Source: Bog-756 sp050014755
GTDB lineage: Bacteria; Actinomycetota; Acidimicrobiia; Acidimicrobiales; RAAP-2
DNA: 19,785 bases
Direction of reading: 5' to 3'
Assembly: GCA_050014755.1 (NCBI GenBank)
Contig: JBEKCS010000071.1
Location: 1 to 19,785 of the forward strand
This document shows, piece by piece, positions 12,269 to 19,692 of the stretch. Below the pieces are notes generated by a model that was not told where the DNA came from, searched no databases, and saw only the letters and a list, made by a program, of their open reading frames with translations. Position 1 is the first letter of the stretch, and each line of letters opens with the position of its first letter. Position numbers and translations under genes: made by a program.

Positions 12269-14633
12269 GCCCGATCACCGTACTCGGTTCACACGCAGGT
12301 CCGACCGTTCCGTGACCACCGGCCGGGTGGAAGATCATCCACTCCGTGGGAACCAGGGTGCCCTGGTCGCGGTCCTCGTGGGACAGCCGCGAGGGCCACC
12401 AGTTCCACCGGCCGAGCAGCACGACCACCGACGGGACCAACAGGGTGCGCACGAAGAACGTATCGAGGAGAATGCCCGCGGCCAGTCCCACGCCGATCTC
12501 CACGACCTGCGTGTTGCCGGTGGCCGTCAGCACGCCGAAGGTCCCGGCCAGGATGAGGCCCGCCGAGGTGACCGTGGTGCCGGTGGCCTCGACGGCGTTC
12601 CGCACCGCCAGTTTGATCGGCGCGTGGTGGACCTCCTCGCGGATCCGGGTCATGACGAGGATGTTGTAGTCCTGGCCCAGCGCCATGATGAAGATGAACA
12701 TGAAGAACGGGAGGACGAAGTTGATCCCGTCCTGGTGCCCGATGATGACGAACACGAGCACGGCGAAGCCCAGCGATGCCAGATACGAGAGCCCCACGCT
12801 GGCCACCAGATAGAGCGGGGCCACCAGGCTCCGGAGCACGATGGCCAGCAGTAGTGCGAGGACCAGCATGACGATGGGGATGATGCGGATGAGGTCGTCA
12901 GTCGAGAGCGAGCCGATGTCGGAGGCCTGCGGCGCGTAACCGTCCACACCGGACTCGGCGGCGCCGATGGTGCGGGCGACGTCGTCGACGGCGGCACGGA
13001 CATCCGGAATGGCCGCCGCCGCCGCCGTGCTCACGGACGGCCCGGCTTCGAGTGAGGTCTGGTACAGGACGGTGCGGCCATCGCTGCTGATGAACTGCCC
13101 CGAGGCCTTGTACGCGTCGTACGCGGCGGGGGTGCCGGTGAAGGACGCCGGCGGCGTCATGGGGAGGTCGGCAGCCGGCCCGCTCCCGCCCAGCTGCCGG
13201 TGGGCGGCAGCGAGCTCGGCCGCGCTGACGGGGGTCCCGCTCGGGTCGAGTGCTCCGATGACTGACGAGAACTGCCCCGAGTCCCTCAGGCCGTGTCCGG
13301 CTGTGGCGAGCACCGAGGGCTCGTCCCACACGGAGCCAGGCAGGCGGAACAGGACGTTGGTCGGGTCCGATTCGGCCTCCGGGTAATGGGCGGTGAGGAG
13401 GGCTTGTCCCCGAGCCGAGTCCGAGGTGGCCGGAAGAGTCTGGTTCCCGAACCCGGTCGGCGAGTACGCCAACAGGGACAACGACAGCCCCACGAAGAAC
13501 ACCACGCCGAACACGAGGGTGAGCACGGGCCGCCCCACCACACGTCCGGCGACCCGACCCCAGAATCCCCGCCGTACGTGACCGGGCCGGGGCACCCTGG
13601 GCCAGAAGACCGCCTTGCCGAAAATGGCCAAGAGCGCCGGCAACAGGGTCAGGTTGGCCAGGAGAGCCATGGCGATGCCGATGGCCAGCGCCGGCCCGAA
13701 CCCCTTGTACAGGCCGAATGTGGCGATCACCACGGTCGACAGTGCGGCAATGACGGTGAGGCCGGAGAAGGTGATCGACTCGCCGACCTTGGCCAGCGAG
13801 AAGGCCACGGCGTCATGTGTGGTCAGCCCGCGCCGGATCTCCTCGCGCACCCGGAAGATCAGGAACAGCCCATAGTCGGTACCCGCCCCGAGCATGACCA
13901 CTACCAGCAGGATCGGGGTGAGGTCGGACACCTTCACACCGAGGTGCGCCGAGGCGGCGATGACCGGCTCCACGGCGATCAGGGCCACTCCCGAGGGCAA
14001 CAGGGCCACGATCGGGGCGAGGGCCGCCCGGAAGGTCACGAACAGCAGGATGATGATGAACAGCACGGACAAGAGCTCGGTCAGCTTCTGCGTCTTGGTC
14101 TGCTGGGCCTGTTGGTCGATGGCCTCGGCGGCGTTTCCCGTGAGGTGCATGGCGAGACCCGGTGGGGCACCGACGTCGGCGATCGCCTTCCTGATGTCGG
14201 CCACGGTCTTCGTGGCCTCGGCCCCGGTCGACCCGGAGGGGAGGTCGAGCTCGATGACCGCTTGGCGGGCCCTCCGGTCAGATGACAGCCCCTGGTCCTC
14301 CACGGCGGTGACCCGGCGAATACCGGCGATGGCAGTCTCGGCACGGTCGATCGCGGCTTCGTCCTGCGGGGTCAGGCGTCCCTTGTCCGAAGCGGTGACG
14401 AAGATGGCCTGGCTGATGGCTCTGGGCTCGAACGGTGCGGCCAGTTCAGCGGCGTGAACGCTCGGTTCGGAAGCCGGCAGGAACTGGGAATTACTGCTCG
14501 TCTCGACACTGGAGATGCTGGGCAGGAGGGCCACCAATGCAACAGTGGCGATGGCCCAGGCCACCACGATAAGCCATCGGAACCGCACCGTGAAGCGGCC
14601 CATGGCGGCGAAGAATCGACGATCGTCCAACAA
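12243..14633 (-). CDS. MMPL-family RND transporter
   Basis: A 796-residue inner-membrane protein with the duplicated MMPL layout. A membrane helix at about 20-38 is followed by an extracytoplasmic domain (40-180), a block of helices from 185 to 340, a helix near 368-390, a second outer domain (390-580) and a second helix block from 583 to 742. The proton-relay motif GAGTDYGLFL occurs at 249-258 and its counterpart ALGQDYNILVMTRIREE starts at 651, so D253/Y254 and D655/Y656 are all present. Such pumps export lipids, glycolipids or drugs using the proton gradient. The TTG at 14633 follows AGGGTGGA; TTG 14630 or ATG 14603 are alternatives. It begins the - strand gene set and overlaps the phosphomutase-like gene. 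The cargo cannot be told from sequence. Confidence 0.92.
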   Translation of the reverse strand: MLDDRRFFAAMGRFTVRFRWLIVVAWAIATVALVALLPSISSVETSSNSQFLPASEPSVHAAELAAPFEPRAISQAIFVTASDKGRLTPQDEAAIDRAETAIAGIRRVTAVEDQGLSSDRRARQAVIELDLPSGSTGAEATKTVADIRKAIADVGAPPGLAMHLTGNAAEAIDQQAQQTKTQKLTELLSVLFIIILLFVTFRAALAPIVALLPSGVALIAVEPVIAASAHLGVKVSDLTPILLVVVMLGAGTDYGLFLIFRVREEIRRGLTTHDAVAFSLAKVGESITFSGLTVIAALSTVVIATFGLYKGFGPALAIGIAMALLANLTLLPALLAIFGKAVFWPRVPRPGHVRRGFWGRVAGRVVGRPVLTLVFGVVFFVGLSLSLLAYSPTGFGNQTLPATSDSARGQALLTAHYPEAESDPTNVLFRLPGSVWDEPSVLATAGHGLRDSGQFSSVIGALDPSGTPVSAAELAAAHRQLGGSGPAADLPMTPPASFTGTPAAYDAYKASGQFISSDGRTVLYQTSLEAGPSVSTAAAAAIPDVRAAVDDVARTIGAAESGVDGYAPQASDIGSLSTDDLIRIIPIVMLVLALLLAIVLRSLVAPLYLVASVGLSYLASLGFAVLVFVIIGHQDGINFVLPFFMFIFIMALGQDYNILVMTRIREEVHHAPIKLAVRNAVEATGTTVTSAGLILAGTFGVLTATGNTQVVEIGVGLAAGILLDTFFVRTLLVPSVVVLLGRWNWWPSRLSHEDRDQGTLVPTEWMIFHPAGGHGTVGPACEPSTVIGRGQPTQTH

Positions 14634-14833
14634 GTGTCCACCCTACGTCCGAAGAGGTTGTGGGAAGAGGGGAATTGGACCCTTATCCAGAAGACAATTA
14701 GTCCCATCCGCAAGGATCTTCTTGGCTGACGCCGTGGCCGTGGCCTCGGCCGACCCGGACGGTCACCGGCACAGGTTCGAACTCCCGGAGGCTTTGACTT
14801 GCTCGGTGTCGGGACCGGCGGTCAGGTCGCGTC

Positions 14834-14885
14834 GGGTGATGGGGTCGGGTGGCGAGGTCGGGTCGGGTGGCGGGGTCGGGTCGGG
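14834..14885 (+). repeat. G-run repeat, potential G-quadruplex, between the FrhB-like and MMPL genes
   Basis: The + strand carries GGGTCGGGTGGCG-type units with at least six runs of three or more G in a row separated by two to four bases (14861-14885), extended by further runs to 14834. It ends four bases before the stop codon of the - strand FrhB-like gene, so the C-rich strand is in its transcript. The rest of the 255-bp gap (14634-14888) holds an AT-richer stretch at about 14670-14730 that may include the MMPL promoter; no clear boxes are seen. Confidence 0.8.
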
Positions 14886-14888
14886 TGC

Positions 14889-16013
14889 TCAGGTGGGTGC
14901 AGGCAACCGGCGCGGCATCGGGACGGCAGTTTCCGGCCACCGTCTGCGACTCACGCGGGCAAGTTTGTGGAGCAGGGCGATGGCCCCGGGGTCGTCGTCG
15001 CCGGGTCTGGTCTCGACGGCACCGGTATCGATCATGCCCTGGAGAAGCTCCCGACCCTTTTCGGTACGGACGATGGTCAGGGTCCAGTCGTTGAATGCCC
15101 CGATGCCGCCCGTGGAAATGTCGGCGTGTTCAGCAGCGAAGTCGGGGCAGGACGTGCATCCTTCGCGGGTCCAGGCGTGAGCTTCTTTGAGCGGGATCTC
15201 GTGGAACTCGCCGTCCTTGGTCCAGACCTGGAAGACACCCTTGATGTTCATCTTGGCGATGTCGGCACGGGCGATCCCGTACTTGGCCTCGAACAGCTCG
15301 GGGAAGATGGCGTCGTCGAACGTCTTCGAGCACAGCAGGCCAATGGTCAAGGAGAGCCGCCGTGCGATCTTGCCAGCCTTGCGGGCCTGCATGATCGGGG
15401 GGGCAGAGGCCTGACAGCCCATGCCGACCAGTGCAATCCGCTCGGCCCCACCCTCGATGGCCTGGGGGTAGGCGAGCGTATTGGCCGAGTACGTGTAGCG
15501 GGAGCCGGCAGCGGCCAGTACCTCCTCGCGTGTGGTGGCCACGGTGGGCTTCGCCTTCCAGGTGGACCCGTCCCCCTCGAGGTCCGAGACCAGGGCGGCG
15601 TCGATCAGGTCGTGCTCGAGCGCCCAGATGAGCATGGCCGAGACCAGACCGCCGTCCTGGCCGGCGGTAAGGACCTCGGGGTCGGTGGCACGGACCAGGA
15701 CGACGTCCGAGGAGATGCCGGCCACCTCGTCGTCGGTGCGCTCCCGCCCGTGCAGGTGCGTGTCGATCTCGGTCTCCCACAGGCGGAACCGCGGACATGC
15801 CCGGGTACACATGGTGCACCCCTTGACCCCGTGGGTGCAGCTGTCGGGACCGCCCTCGGCGTCGATGTGGAACGGTTTGTACCTTCCGCCGGTGTCGTCG
15901 TAGGACAGGACGTCGTACGGACAGGCGACCACGCAAGCGGCACATCCGGTGCACAGACCGGACGTCACCACCTCGGTGAGCAACTCGGACCAGTGCGGCT
16001 TTTCGGGCGGCAT
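14889..16013 (-). CDS. FrhB-like iron-sulfur flavoprotein (coenzyme F420 hydrogenase/dehydrogenase beta family)
   Basis: A 374-residue protein. Two ferredoxin-type cluster motifs open it: C21, C24, C27, C31P and C59, C66, C69, C73P. The FrhB core follows (PF04422/PF04432): GQDGGLVSAML near 118-128, SANTLAYPQAIEGG, VGMGCQASA, GLLCSKTF, and a third cysteine pair in CTSCPDFAAEHADISTGGIGA. The family passes electrons between F420 or similar carriers and Fe-S partners through FAD. No hydrogenase, Fpo, Fsr or other partner gene adjoins it, so the electron acceptor is unknown, and F420 use is inferred only from family and phylum. The ATG at 16013 follows AGGGTG six bases upstream; GTG 16022 and 16034 are alternatives. 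It diverges from the fpg-like gene with a 70-bp gap. Confidence 0.87.
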   Translation of the reverse strand: MPPEKPHWSELLTEVVTSGLCTGCAACVVACPYDVLSYDDTGGRYKPFHIDAEGGPDSCTHGVKGCTMCTRACPRFRLWETEIDTHLHGRERTDDEVAGISSDVVLVRATDPEVLTAGQDGGLVSAMLIWALEHDLIDAALVSDLEGDGSTWKAKPTVATTREEVLAAAGSRYTYSANTLAYPQAIEGGAERIALVGMGCQASAPPIMQARKAGKIARRLSLTIGLLCSKTFDDAIFPELFEAKYGIARADIAKMNIKGVFQVWTKDGEFHEIPLKEAHAWTREGCTSCPDFAAEHADISTGGIGAFNDWTLTIVRTEKGRELLQGMIDTGAVETRPGDDDPGAIALLHKLARVSRRRWPETAVPMPRRLPAPT

Positions 16014-16071
16014 GGGGGACACCCTACCGTCCACCCCCGAAGAGCACGTGTCCCTCCGGGCGCCAGATGGC

Positions 16072-16077
16072 TACCCT
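16072..16077 (+). promoter_or_regulatory. Candidate -10 box (TACCCT) for a leaderless fpg-like mRNA
   Basis: TACCCT fits TAnnnT and ends six bases before the GTG at 16084, the same spacing as at the O-methyltransferase gene. No ribosome binding site precedes the GTG, and the start is fixed by the invariant Pro-Glu at residues 2-3. Confidence 0.35.
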
Positions 16078-16083
16078 CGTCGG

Positions 16084-16869
16084 GTGCCCGAACTGGTCGA
16101 AGTCGAGCGGTACCGGATCCTGGCCGAAGGGGTGCTGGGCCGCCCGATCGCCTCGGTCTCCTCACCCGACCCATGGTTCCTGAAGGGCGTCGCGACGGCC
16201 GAGTTGCTCGAAGGCTTTCTCGTCGGCAACAGGTTCTCGGCGGCCCGCAGGATCGGCAAGCTGCTGATGTTGGACGTGGAACGTGGCCCGGTCGTCGGTA
16301 TCCGGTTCGGCATGACCGGGACCCTGCTGGTCGACGGGGACAGCGCCGTGGAGCAGCTCCTGTACACACCCACCAGGATGGAGGCGGCGTGGGAGCGATG
16401 GTCGGTGGGATTCGCCGGGGGTGGGCGCATGGTGGTCCACGATCCGCGGCGCCTTGGCGGGATCTCGCTCGATCCGGACGCGTCCGCTCTCGGACCCGAC
16501 GCATCGTCGGTCGGGGTGGCCGGGTTGGCCGCGGCGTTGGCCGGATCGTCGGCGCCGTTGAAGGCGAGGCTCCTCGACCAGTCCCGGCTGGCCGGCGTGG
16601 GGAACCTCATCGCCGACGAAGTGCTTTGGCGATCAGGGCTCTCCCCGCTCCGCCCGGCCTCGTCGCTCTCCTCGCCGGAGGTGAGGAGACTCCACCGAAA
16701 CCTGATCCGGACGCTGGCCGACCTGAACGAGCGCGGTGGATCCCACCTCGGCGATCTCATGGACGAACGGCGTCCGGGCGGAGTGTGCCCGAAGGACGGG
16801 AGTCCGCTCACCCGGTCGACGGTAGGGGGGAGGACGTCGTGGTGGTGCCCCGCTCACCAGGTTGGGTAG
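16084..16869 (+). CDS. Fpg/Nei-family DNA glycosylase with variant zinc finger
   Basis: A 261-residue base-excision-repair enzyme. The GTG start gives M-P-E-L-V-E-V-E, so the catalytic P2 (N-terminal after Met removal) and E3 are intact, and K59 in RRIGKLL matches the beta-hairpin lysine. RFGMTG replaces the usual HLGMTG. DPRR at 120-123 and the H2TH helix with LAGVGNLIADEVLWRSGLSP (N174) are present, as is R250 of the finger loop. The C-terminal finger is C235-x2-D238-x16-C255-x2-H258 in place of four cysteines. A stretch at about 129-145 (SLDPDASALGPDASS) looks like a small duplication in a linker. It removes oxidised bases, with the exact preference between Fpg and Nei types open. It diverges from the FrhB-like gene and its own promoter appears leaderless. 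Confidence 0.87.
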   Translation: MPELVEVERYRILAEGVLGRPIASVSSPDPWFLKGVATAELLEGFLVGNRFSAARRIGKLLMLDVERGPVVGIRFGMTGTLLVDGDSAVEQLLYTPTRMEAAWERWSVGFAGGGRMVVHDPRRLGGISLDPDASALGPDASSVGVAGLAAALAGSSAPLKARLLDQSRLAGVGNLIADEVLWRSGLSPLRPASSLSSPEVRRLHRNLIRTLADLNERGGSHLGDLMDERRPGGVCPKDGSPLTRSTVGGRTSWWCPAHQVG

Positions 16870-16900
16870 GGTGCCCCTTCGGATTTCATGAGCGTGGGCA

Positions 16901-16928
16901 TTGTTGGGATCGCGCCCTGAAGTACGCT
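16901..16928 (+). promoter_or_regulatory. Candidate promoter upstream of the glycosyltransferase region
   Basis: TTGTTG (16901-16906) and TACGCT (16923-16928) are 16 bp apart. The -10 ends seven bases before an ATG at 16936, again the leaderless spacing. It could drive the short frame at 16936 and the GT-C gene beyond it. Confidence 0.4.
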
Positions 16929-16935
16929 CGCCGGG

Positions 16936-17133
16936 ATGTATCGAGCCGACGGAACCCCATGGGCGGAGATTGTGCATCGGTCCATCGTTGCCGTTCGGAC
17001 CGACCTTGGCGAGCAGGACGCAGCGCATGCTCCGCTCACACCTCAACGGTTCGACGCAAGTTCCTGGACGCCGGGCAATGGCTGTGGGGATCGTGCCTAC
17101 GGGATGCTGATGGTGACAGCGGCGGTCTTGTAG
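16936..17133 (+). CDS. Possible leaderless small ORF (65 aa), unknown
   Basis: An ATG stands seven bases after a good -10 candidate and opens a 65-codon frame that stops 14 bp before the ATG of the GT-C gene. The product begins MYRADGTPWAEIVHRSIVAV and has no membrane segment, signal peptide or family I recognise; codon third positions are only moderately GC-rich. It could be a real small protein, an upstream frame that controls translation of the glycosyltransferase, or chance. The 278-bp gap between the fpg-like and GT-C genes holds nothing else I can name. Confidence is low. Confidence 0.22.
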   Translation: MYRADGTPWAEIVHRSIVAVRTDLGEQDAAHAPLTPQRFDASSWTPGNGCGDRAYGMLMVTAAVL

Positions 17134-17147
17134 CCGAGATCGTCACC

Positions 17148-18845
17148 ATGTCCGATATGACGACTACCGATCGAGGGACTCAGCCGCCTGCTCTTGGTGC
17201 CCCATCCCGCAAACGCTCATCCGTATGGGTGATTGGGGTTGTCGGCACAACCGTCGTCTACTTCGTGACGATGGCGTGTCTCTGGTTGAACCGACCTGGT
17301 CTCTACATAGACGAAGCCAATTTCGTGGATGCGGCACTTGGTGGCCATTTTCCTCATCAGCTCTATGTTAACCAGCGCATTGACGGTATTCCGCTGCTGA
17401 TCATCCCCTACATCGGCACGGTGAAGGCGGCGATCTTCGCTCCGATCTTTGCGGTTTTCGGTGTATCCGTGTCCACGATCCGCATTCCTGCGATCGTGCT
17501 GTCGGCGACAACATTGGTGGTCGCGTATTTCGTCGGTCGCGAGATCATCGGACGATGGAGTGCTGTTCTCGTCGTCATCATGGGGACCTGTCCAACCTTC
17601 ATTTTCATGTCGAAGGTGGATTGGGGACCCATAGTCGTCGCCATGTGTCTTTCTATGGCACTTCTCTTGGCATTCTTCAAGTACCTGGATTCAGGCCGAA
17701 TCGCGTGGATGTGGACCTTTTTTGCCTTCGCTCTCGTCGGCGTATTCGACAAACAGAATTTCTTGTGGCTCATCGTCGGCGTCGGAGTGGGGGGGTCGGT
17801 CGTCTACCGCAAGCGACTGGGGGAGCGGGCCCGGGAGCACCCACGAGCTACCTTCTTTGCCGTCGCCTCATTCGCCAGCTGCCTCCTATTGTTCGGCCTC
17901 GTATTCGTGGTCCCAAACCTGTCCGCCCAGGGATCATCGTCGCTCCAGGACCCGATCCCGAATCTCGCTTTCGCGTGGGGTCTGTTTCAACGGACAATCG
18001 GGTACTCAGCGGTCATCGGGTTCTTCACCGGTAGGAACGTCAGCCAGCCGGTGTGGATGGATTTTCAATGGGTGTTCTCGGTCGCGGCAATGACCATCCT
18101 TGCGCTACGCCGGCGTGGAGGTCCCCTGCCCGAATCGGCCGTCAAGCCGGCGCGAGGGGCAGTGTTCTTCCTCGTGGTCTTCGTCGTGATGATCGTCGAG
18201 GTTGCGGCCACCAAGCAAGCAACGGGTCCATGGCATGTGATCGAGCTCATGCCCTATACGACGCTCATCTTGCTGTGCTCTCTCGTCGCAGTGTGGCGCT
18301 CGGGCAGCGAGTTTCGGACGGCGAGTTCGGTGATCGCCGCTACCGGACTGTGCGTCATTCTTGCCGGCCAGGCCGTTGCAACGTCGCAGTACGTGGCGTT
18401 GATGCAAAATCCCGGCCGATTTCGAGCGGTGTTGAGCACCGCGGTCTACCATGACTCGGCATATCTCAATTCGAACGCGGAAGGTGCCGACGAAATCGTG
18501 TCGGCCGGATGGGGCCCCGGCATACCGTTGTTCTCGCTGGCCTGCTCAGTCGATCGTCCAAAATATCGAGATGACCTGTGGATTCGTCTGGTCAGAGCAA
18601 CGCCTACGACGGCACCTGACATGGTGCGCGATCTCTTCGGGGACAAGCGCATCCTGCTCGTTTCGGTCCATGACGCGGCGAGCGCAGACCTGACTAGCGA
18701 TCTGTATGCGGACACGAGATTGCTGGAAGCGGCTTACGCTTCGGCATTCCCCGGGCGGCATCCACAACAGGTGCTGACCACTAGTGCCTACGACATCACG
18801 TACTTCGGGCCGCAGCGGTTTCAGGGCGGCCGCAGCGATTGCTGA
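17148..18845 (+). CDS. GT-C fold membrane glycosyltransferase (PMT_2/ArnT-like), unknown acceptor
   Basis: A 565-residue membrane protein with about ten to twelve hydrophobic segments between residues 27 and 415 and a soluble C-terminal part from about 420. YIDEANF at 53-59 holds the acidic pair D55/E56 in the first outer loop, where GT-C enzymes of the PMT_2 family bind metal and the lipid-linked donor. GPWHVIELMPY at 360-370 resembles the later histidine-bearing loop. It would use a polyprenyl-phosphate sugar to modify a protein, lipid or glycan outside the membrane. The ATG at 17148 (or 17157) is chosen because the hydrophobic core starts soon after; no strong ribosome binding site is seen. 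Base composition is much lower in GC than neighbours (30/60 in the line at 17341 against 45/60 in the line at 1681), suggesting separate origin. The exact family is moderately sure. Confidence 0.78.
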   Translation: MSDMTTTDRGTQPPALGAPSRKRSSVWVIGVVGTTVVYFVTMACLWLNRPGLYIDEANFVDAALGGHFPHQLYVNQRIDGIPLLIIPYIGTVKAAIFAPIFAVFGVSVSTIRIPAIVLSATTLVVAYFVGREIIGRWSAVLVVIMGTCPTFIFMSKVDWGPIVVAMCLSMALLLAFFKYLDSGRIAWMWTFFAFALVGVFDKQNFLWLIVGVGVGGSVVYRKRLGERAREHPRATFFAVASFASCLLLFGLVFVVPNLSAQGSSSLQDPIPNLAFAWGLFQRTIGYSAVIGFFTGRNVSQPVWMDFQWVFSVAAMTILALRRRGGPLPESAVKPARGAVFFLVVFVVMIVEVAATKQATGPWHVIELMPYTTLILLCSLVAVWRSGSEFRTASSVIAATGLCVILAGQAVATSQYVALMQNPGRFRAVLSTAVYHDSAYLNSNAEGADEIVSAGWGPGIPLFSLACSVDRPKYRDDLWIRLVRATPTTAPDMVRDLFGDKRILLVSVHDAASADLTSDLYADTRLLEAAYASAFPGRHPQQVLTTSAYDITYFGPQRFQGGRSDC

Positions 18846-19058
18846 CGCAGCCGACCCGGCTGGCGTCCAGTGGGCTGTCGCTGAAATGACTCGGTGGTTT
18901 AGTCCCTTTCCGGCGGAATAGCCGCGAACAGATGACCGCAAGGTGGCAATTGGCTGAGATGTCTCACTGGCGAAGCTGCTGAGCGAAATTTGTACCGTAG
19001 GCGCAGTGTCGCAGCAAGGTGTAGCCGCATGGTCAACCATGACCGACGAAGCGCGTAG
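18846..19058. other. Lower-GC spacer without recognisable gene
   Basis: This stretch after the glycosyltransferase keeps that gene's lower GC. TTGTACCGT near 18990 is AT-richer but gives no clear promoter. An ATG at 19039 opens MTDEAR before its frame departs from that of the following pseudogene; it could be the original start, lost through a second indel near 19055, but the support is weak. Confidence 0.4.
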
Positions 19059-19630
19059 GTGGATGCCTACGAGAACGCTGCGGTGATCGTGTCCGGAATA
19101 GATGTTGAGGACCTCGGCAATCCGACACCATGCCGCAAGTTCGACGTGGCTTGTCTGGGCGACCACATTGTCGAAGCGGGCCACCGGGCAGCCGGTCTTG
19201 GCCGGCGCCAGACACCCCCACCCGAGGACAGGTCTCCCCACGTGGAGCTGTCCGACGCACCAGGCCAGCTACGCCAAGCTGCCAAGGACGCAGAACAGGC
19301 ATGGGACGAGGACACCAGGCTCTCATCGAAGTTCACCATGCCGTGGGGTGAGAAGCACACGGGGTCCATCCTCGTCGACATGTACCTGGCAGAGCTGGCC
19401 GCCCACGCTGGGATCTGGCCCGGGCCACCGGACAGATCGCCGAGTTGGACCCCTCCGTCGCCGCAGCGGCGCCTGAAGGGGCGGGGGCCATGATGAAACC
19501 CGAGTACCGCGACGCGGTGGAACCAGGATCTCCGTTCGGAGAGGAGCTGCCGCCACCTCCTGGCGCCGATGACTGGGAATTCCTTCCCGCCTTCACGGGA
19601 CGCGACCCGCGGACACCGCTGGGCCAGTAG
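19059..19630 (+). pseudogene. Frameshifted TIGR03086-type DinB-like (mycothiol-dependent superfamily) gene
   Basis: Two frames together make one family member. The first (GTG 19059 onward) gives NPTPCRKFDVACLGDHIVEAGH, matching the PTPCxxWdv...LxxHl opening of TIGR03086/MDMPI-like proteins, and later TMPWGEKHTGSILVDMYLAELAAHA. At about 19409 the frame must shift: adding one T after CACGCT restores HAWDLARATGQIAELDP, the standard family motif, and continues to PEYRDAVEPGSPFGEE and FLPAFTGRDPRTPLGQ, a normal C-terminus, with stop at 19628-19630. Without correction the first frame ends at 19493 with an unrelated tail. Metal-type histidines are present on both sides of the shift. Either a recent single-base deletion inactivated the gene or the sequence has an error. 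The N-terminus also looks short. Confidence 0.72.
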
Positions 19631-19692
19631 AGGAGAGAAGGGCGGGGGCGTCCCACATCACCTTGGCCCCCGGACGTTCCTCCCCCTCCGGC

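Noticed and set aside
12087..14285. Long + strand ORFs opposite the MMPL gene
   Set aside because: They are typical antisense frames of a high-GC gene; the - strand frame has complete MMPL motifs in both halves.
14774..14795. GGTTCGAACTCC resembling a tRNA T-loop
   Set aside because: The flanking bases do not form a T-stem on either strand, and no anticodon or acceptor stem can be built around it.
14799..17147. Very long open frame running into the GT-C gene (about 780 extra codons)
   Set aside because: It is an uninterrupted frame opposite the FrhB-like gene and out of frame with the fpg-like gene; both of those have strong family motifs, and the GT-C homology starts only after 17148.
18546..19241. 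231-codon - strand ORF
   Set aside because: It lies opposite the end of the GT-C gene and the start of the TIGR03086-like gene, and its product has no coherent motif.
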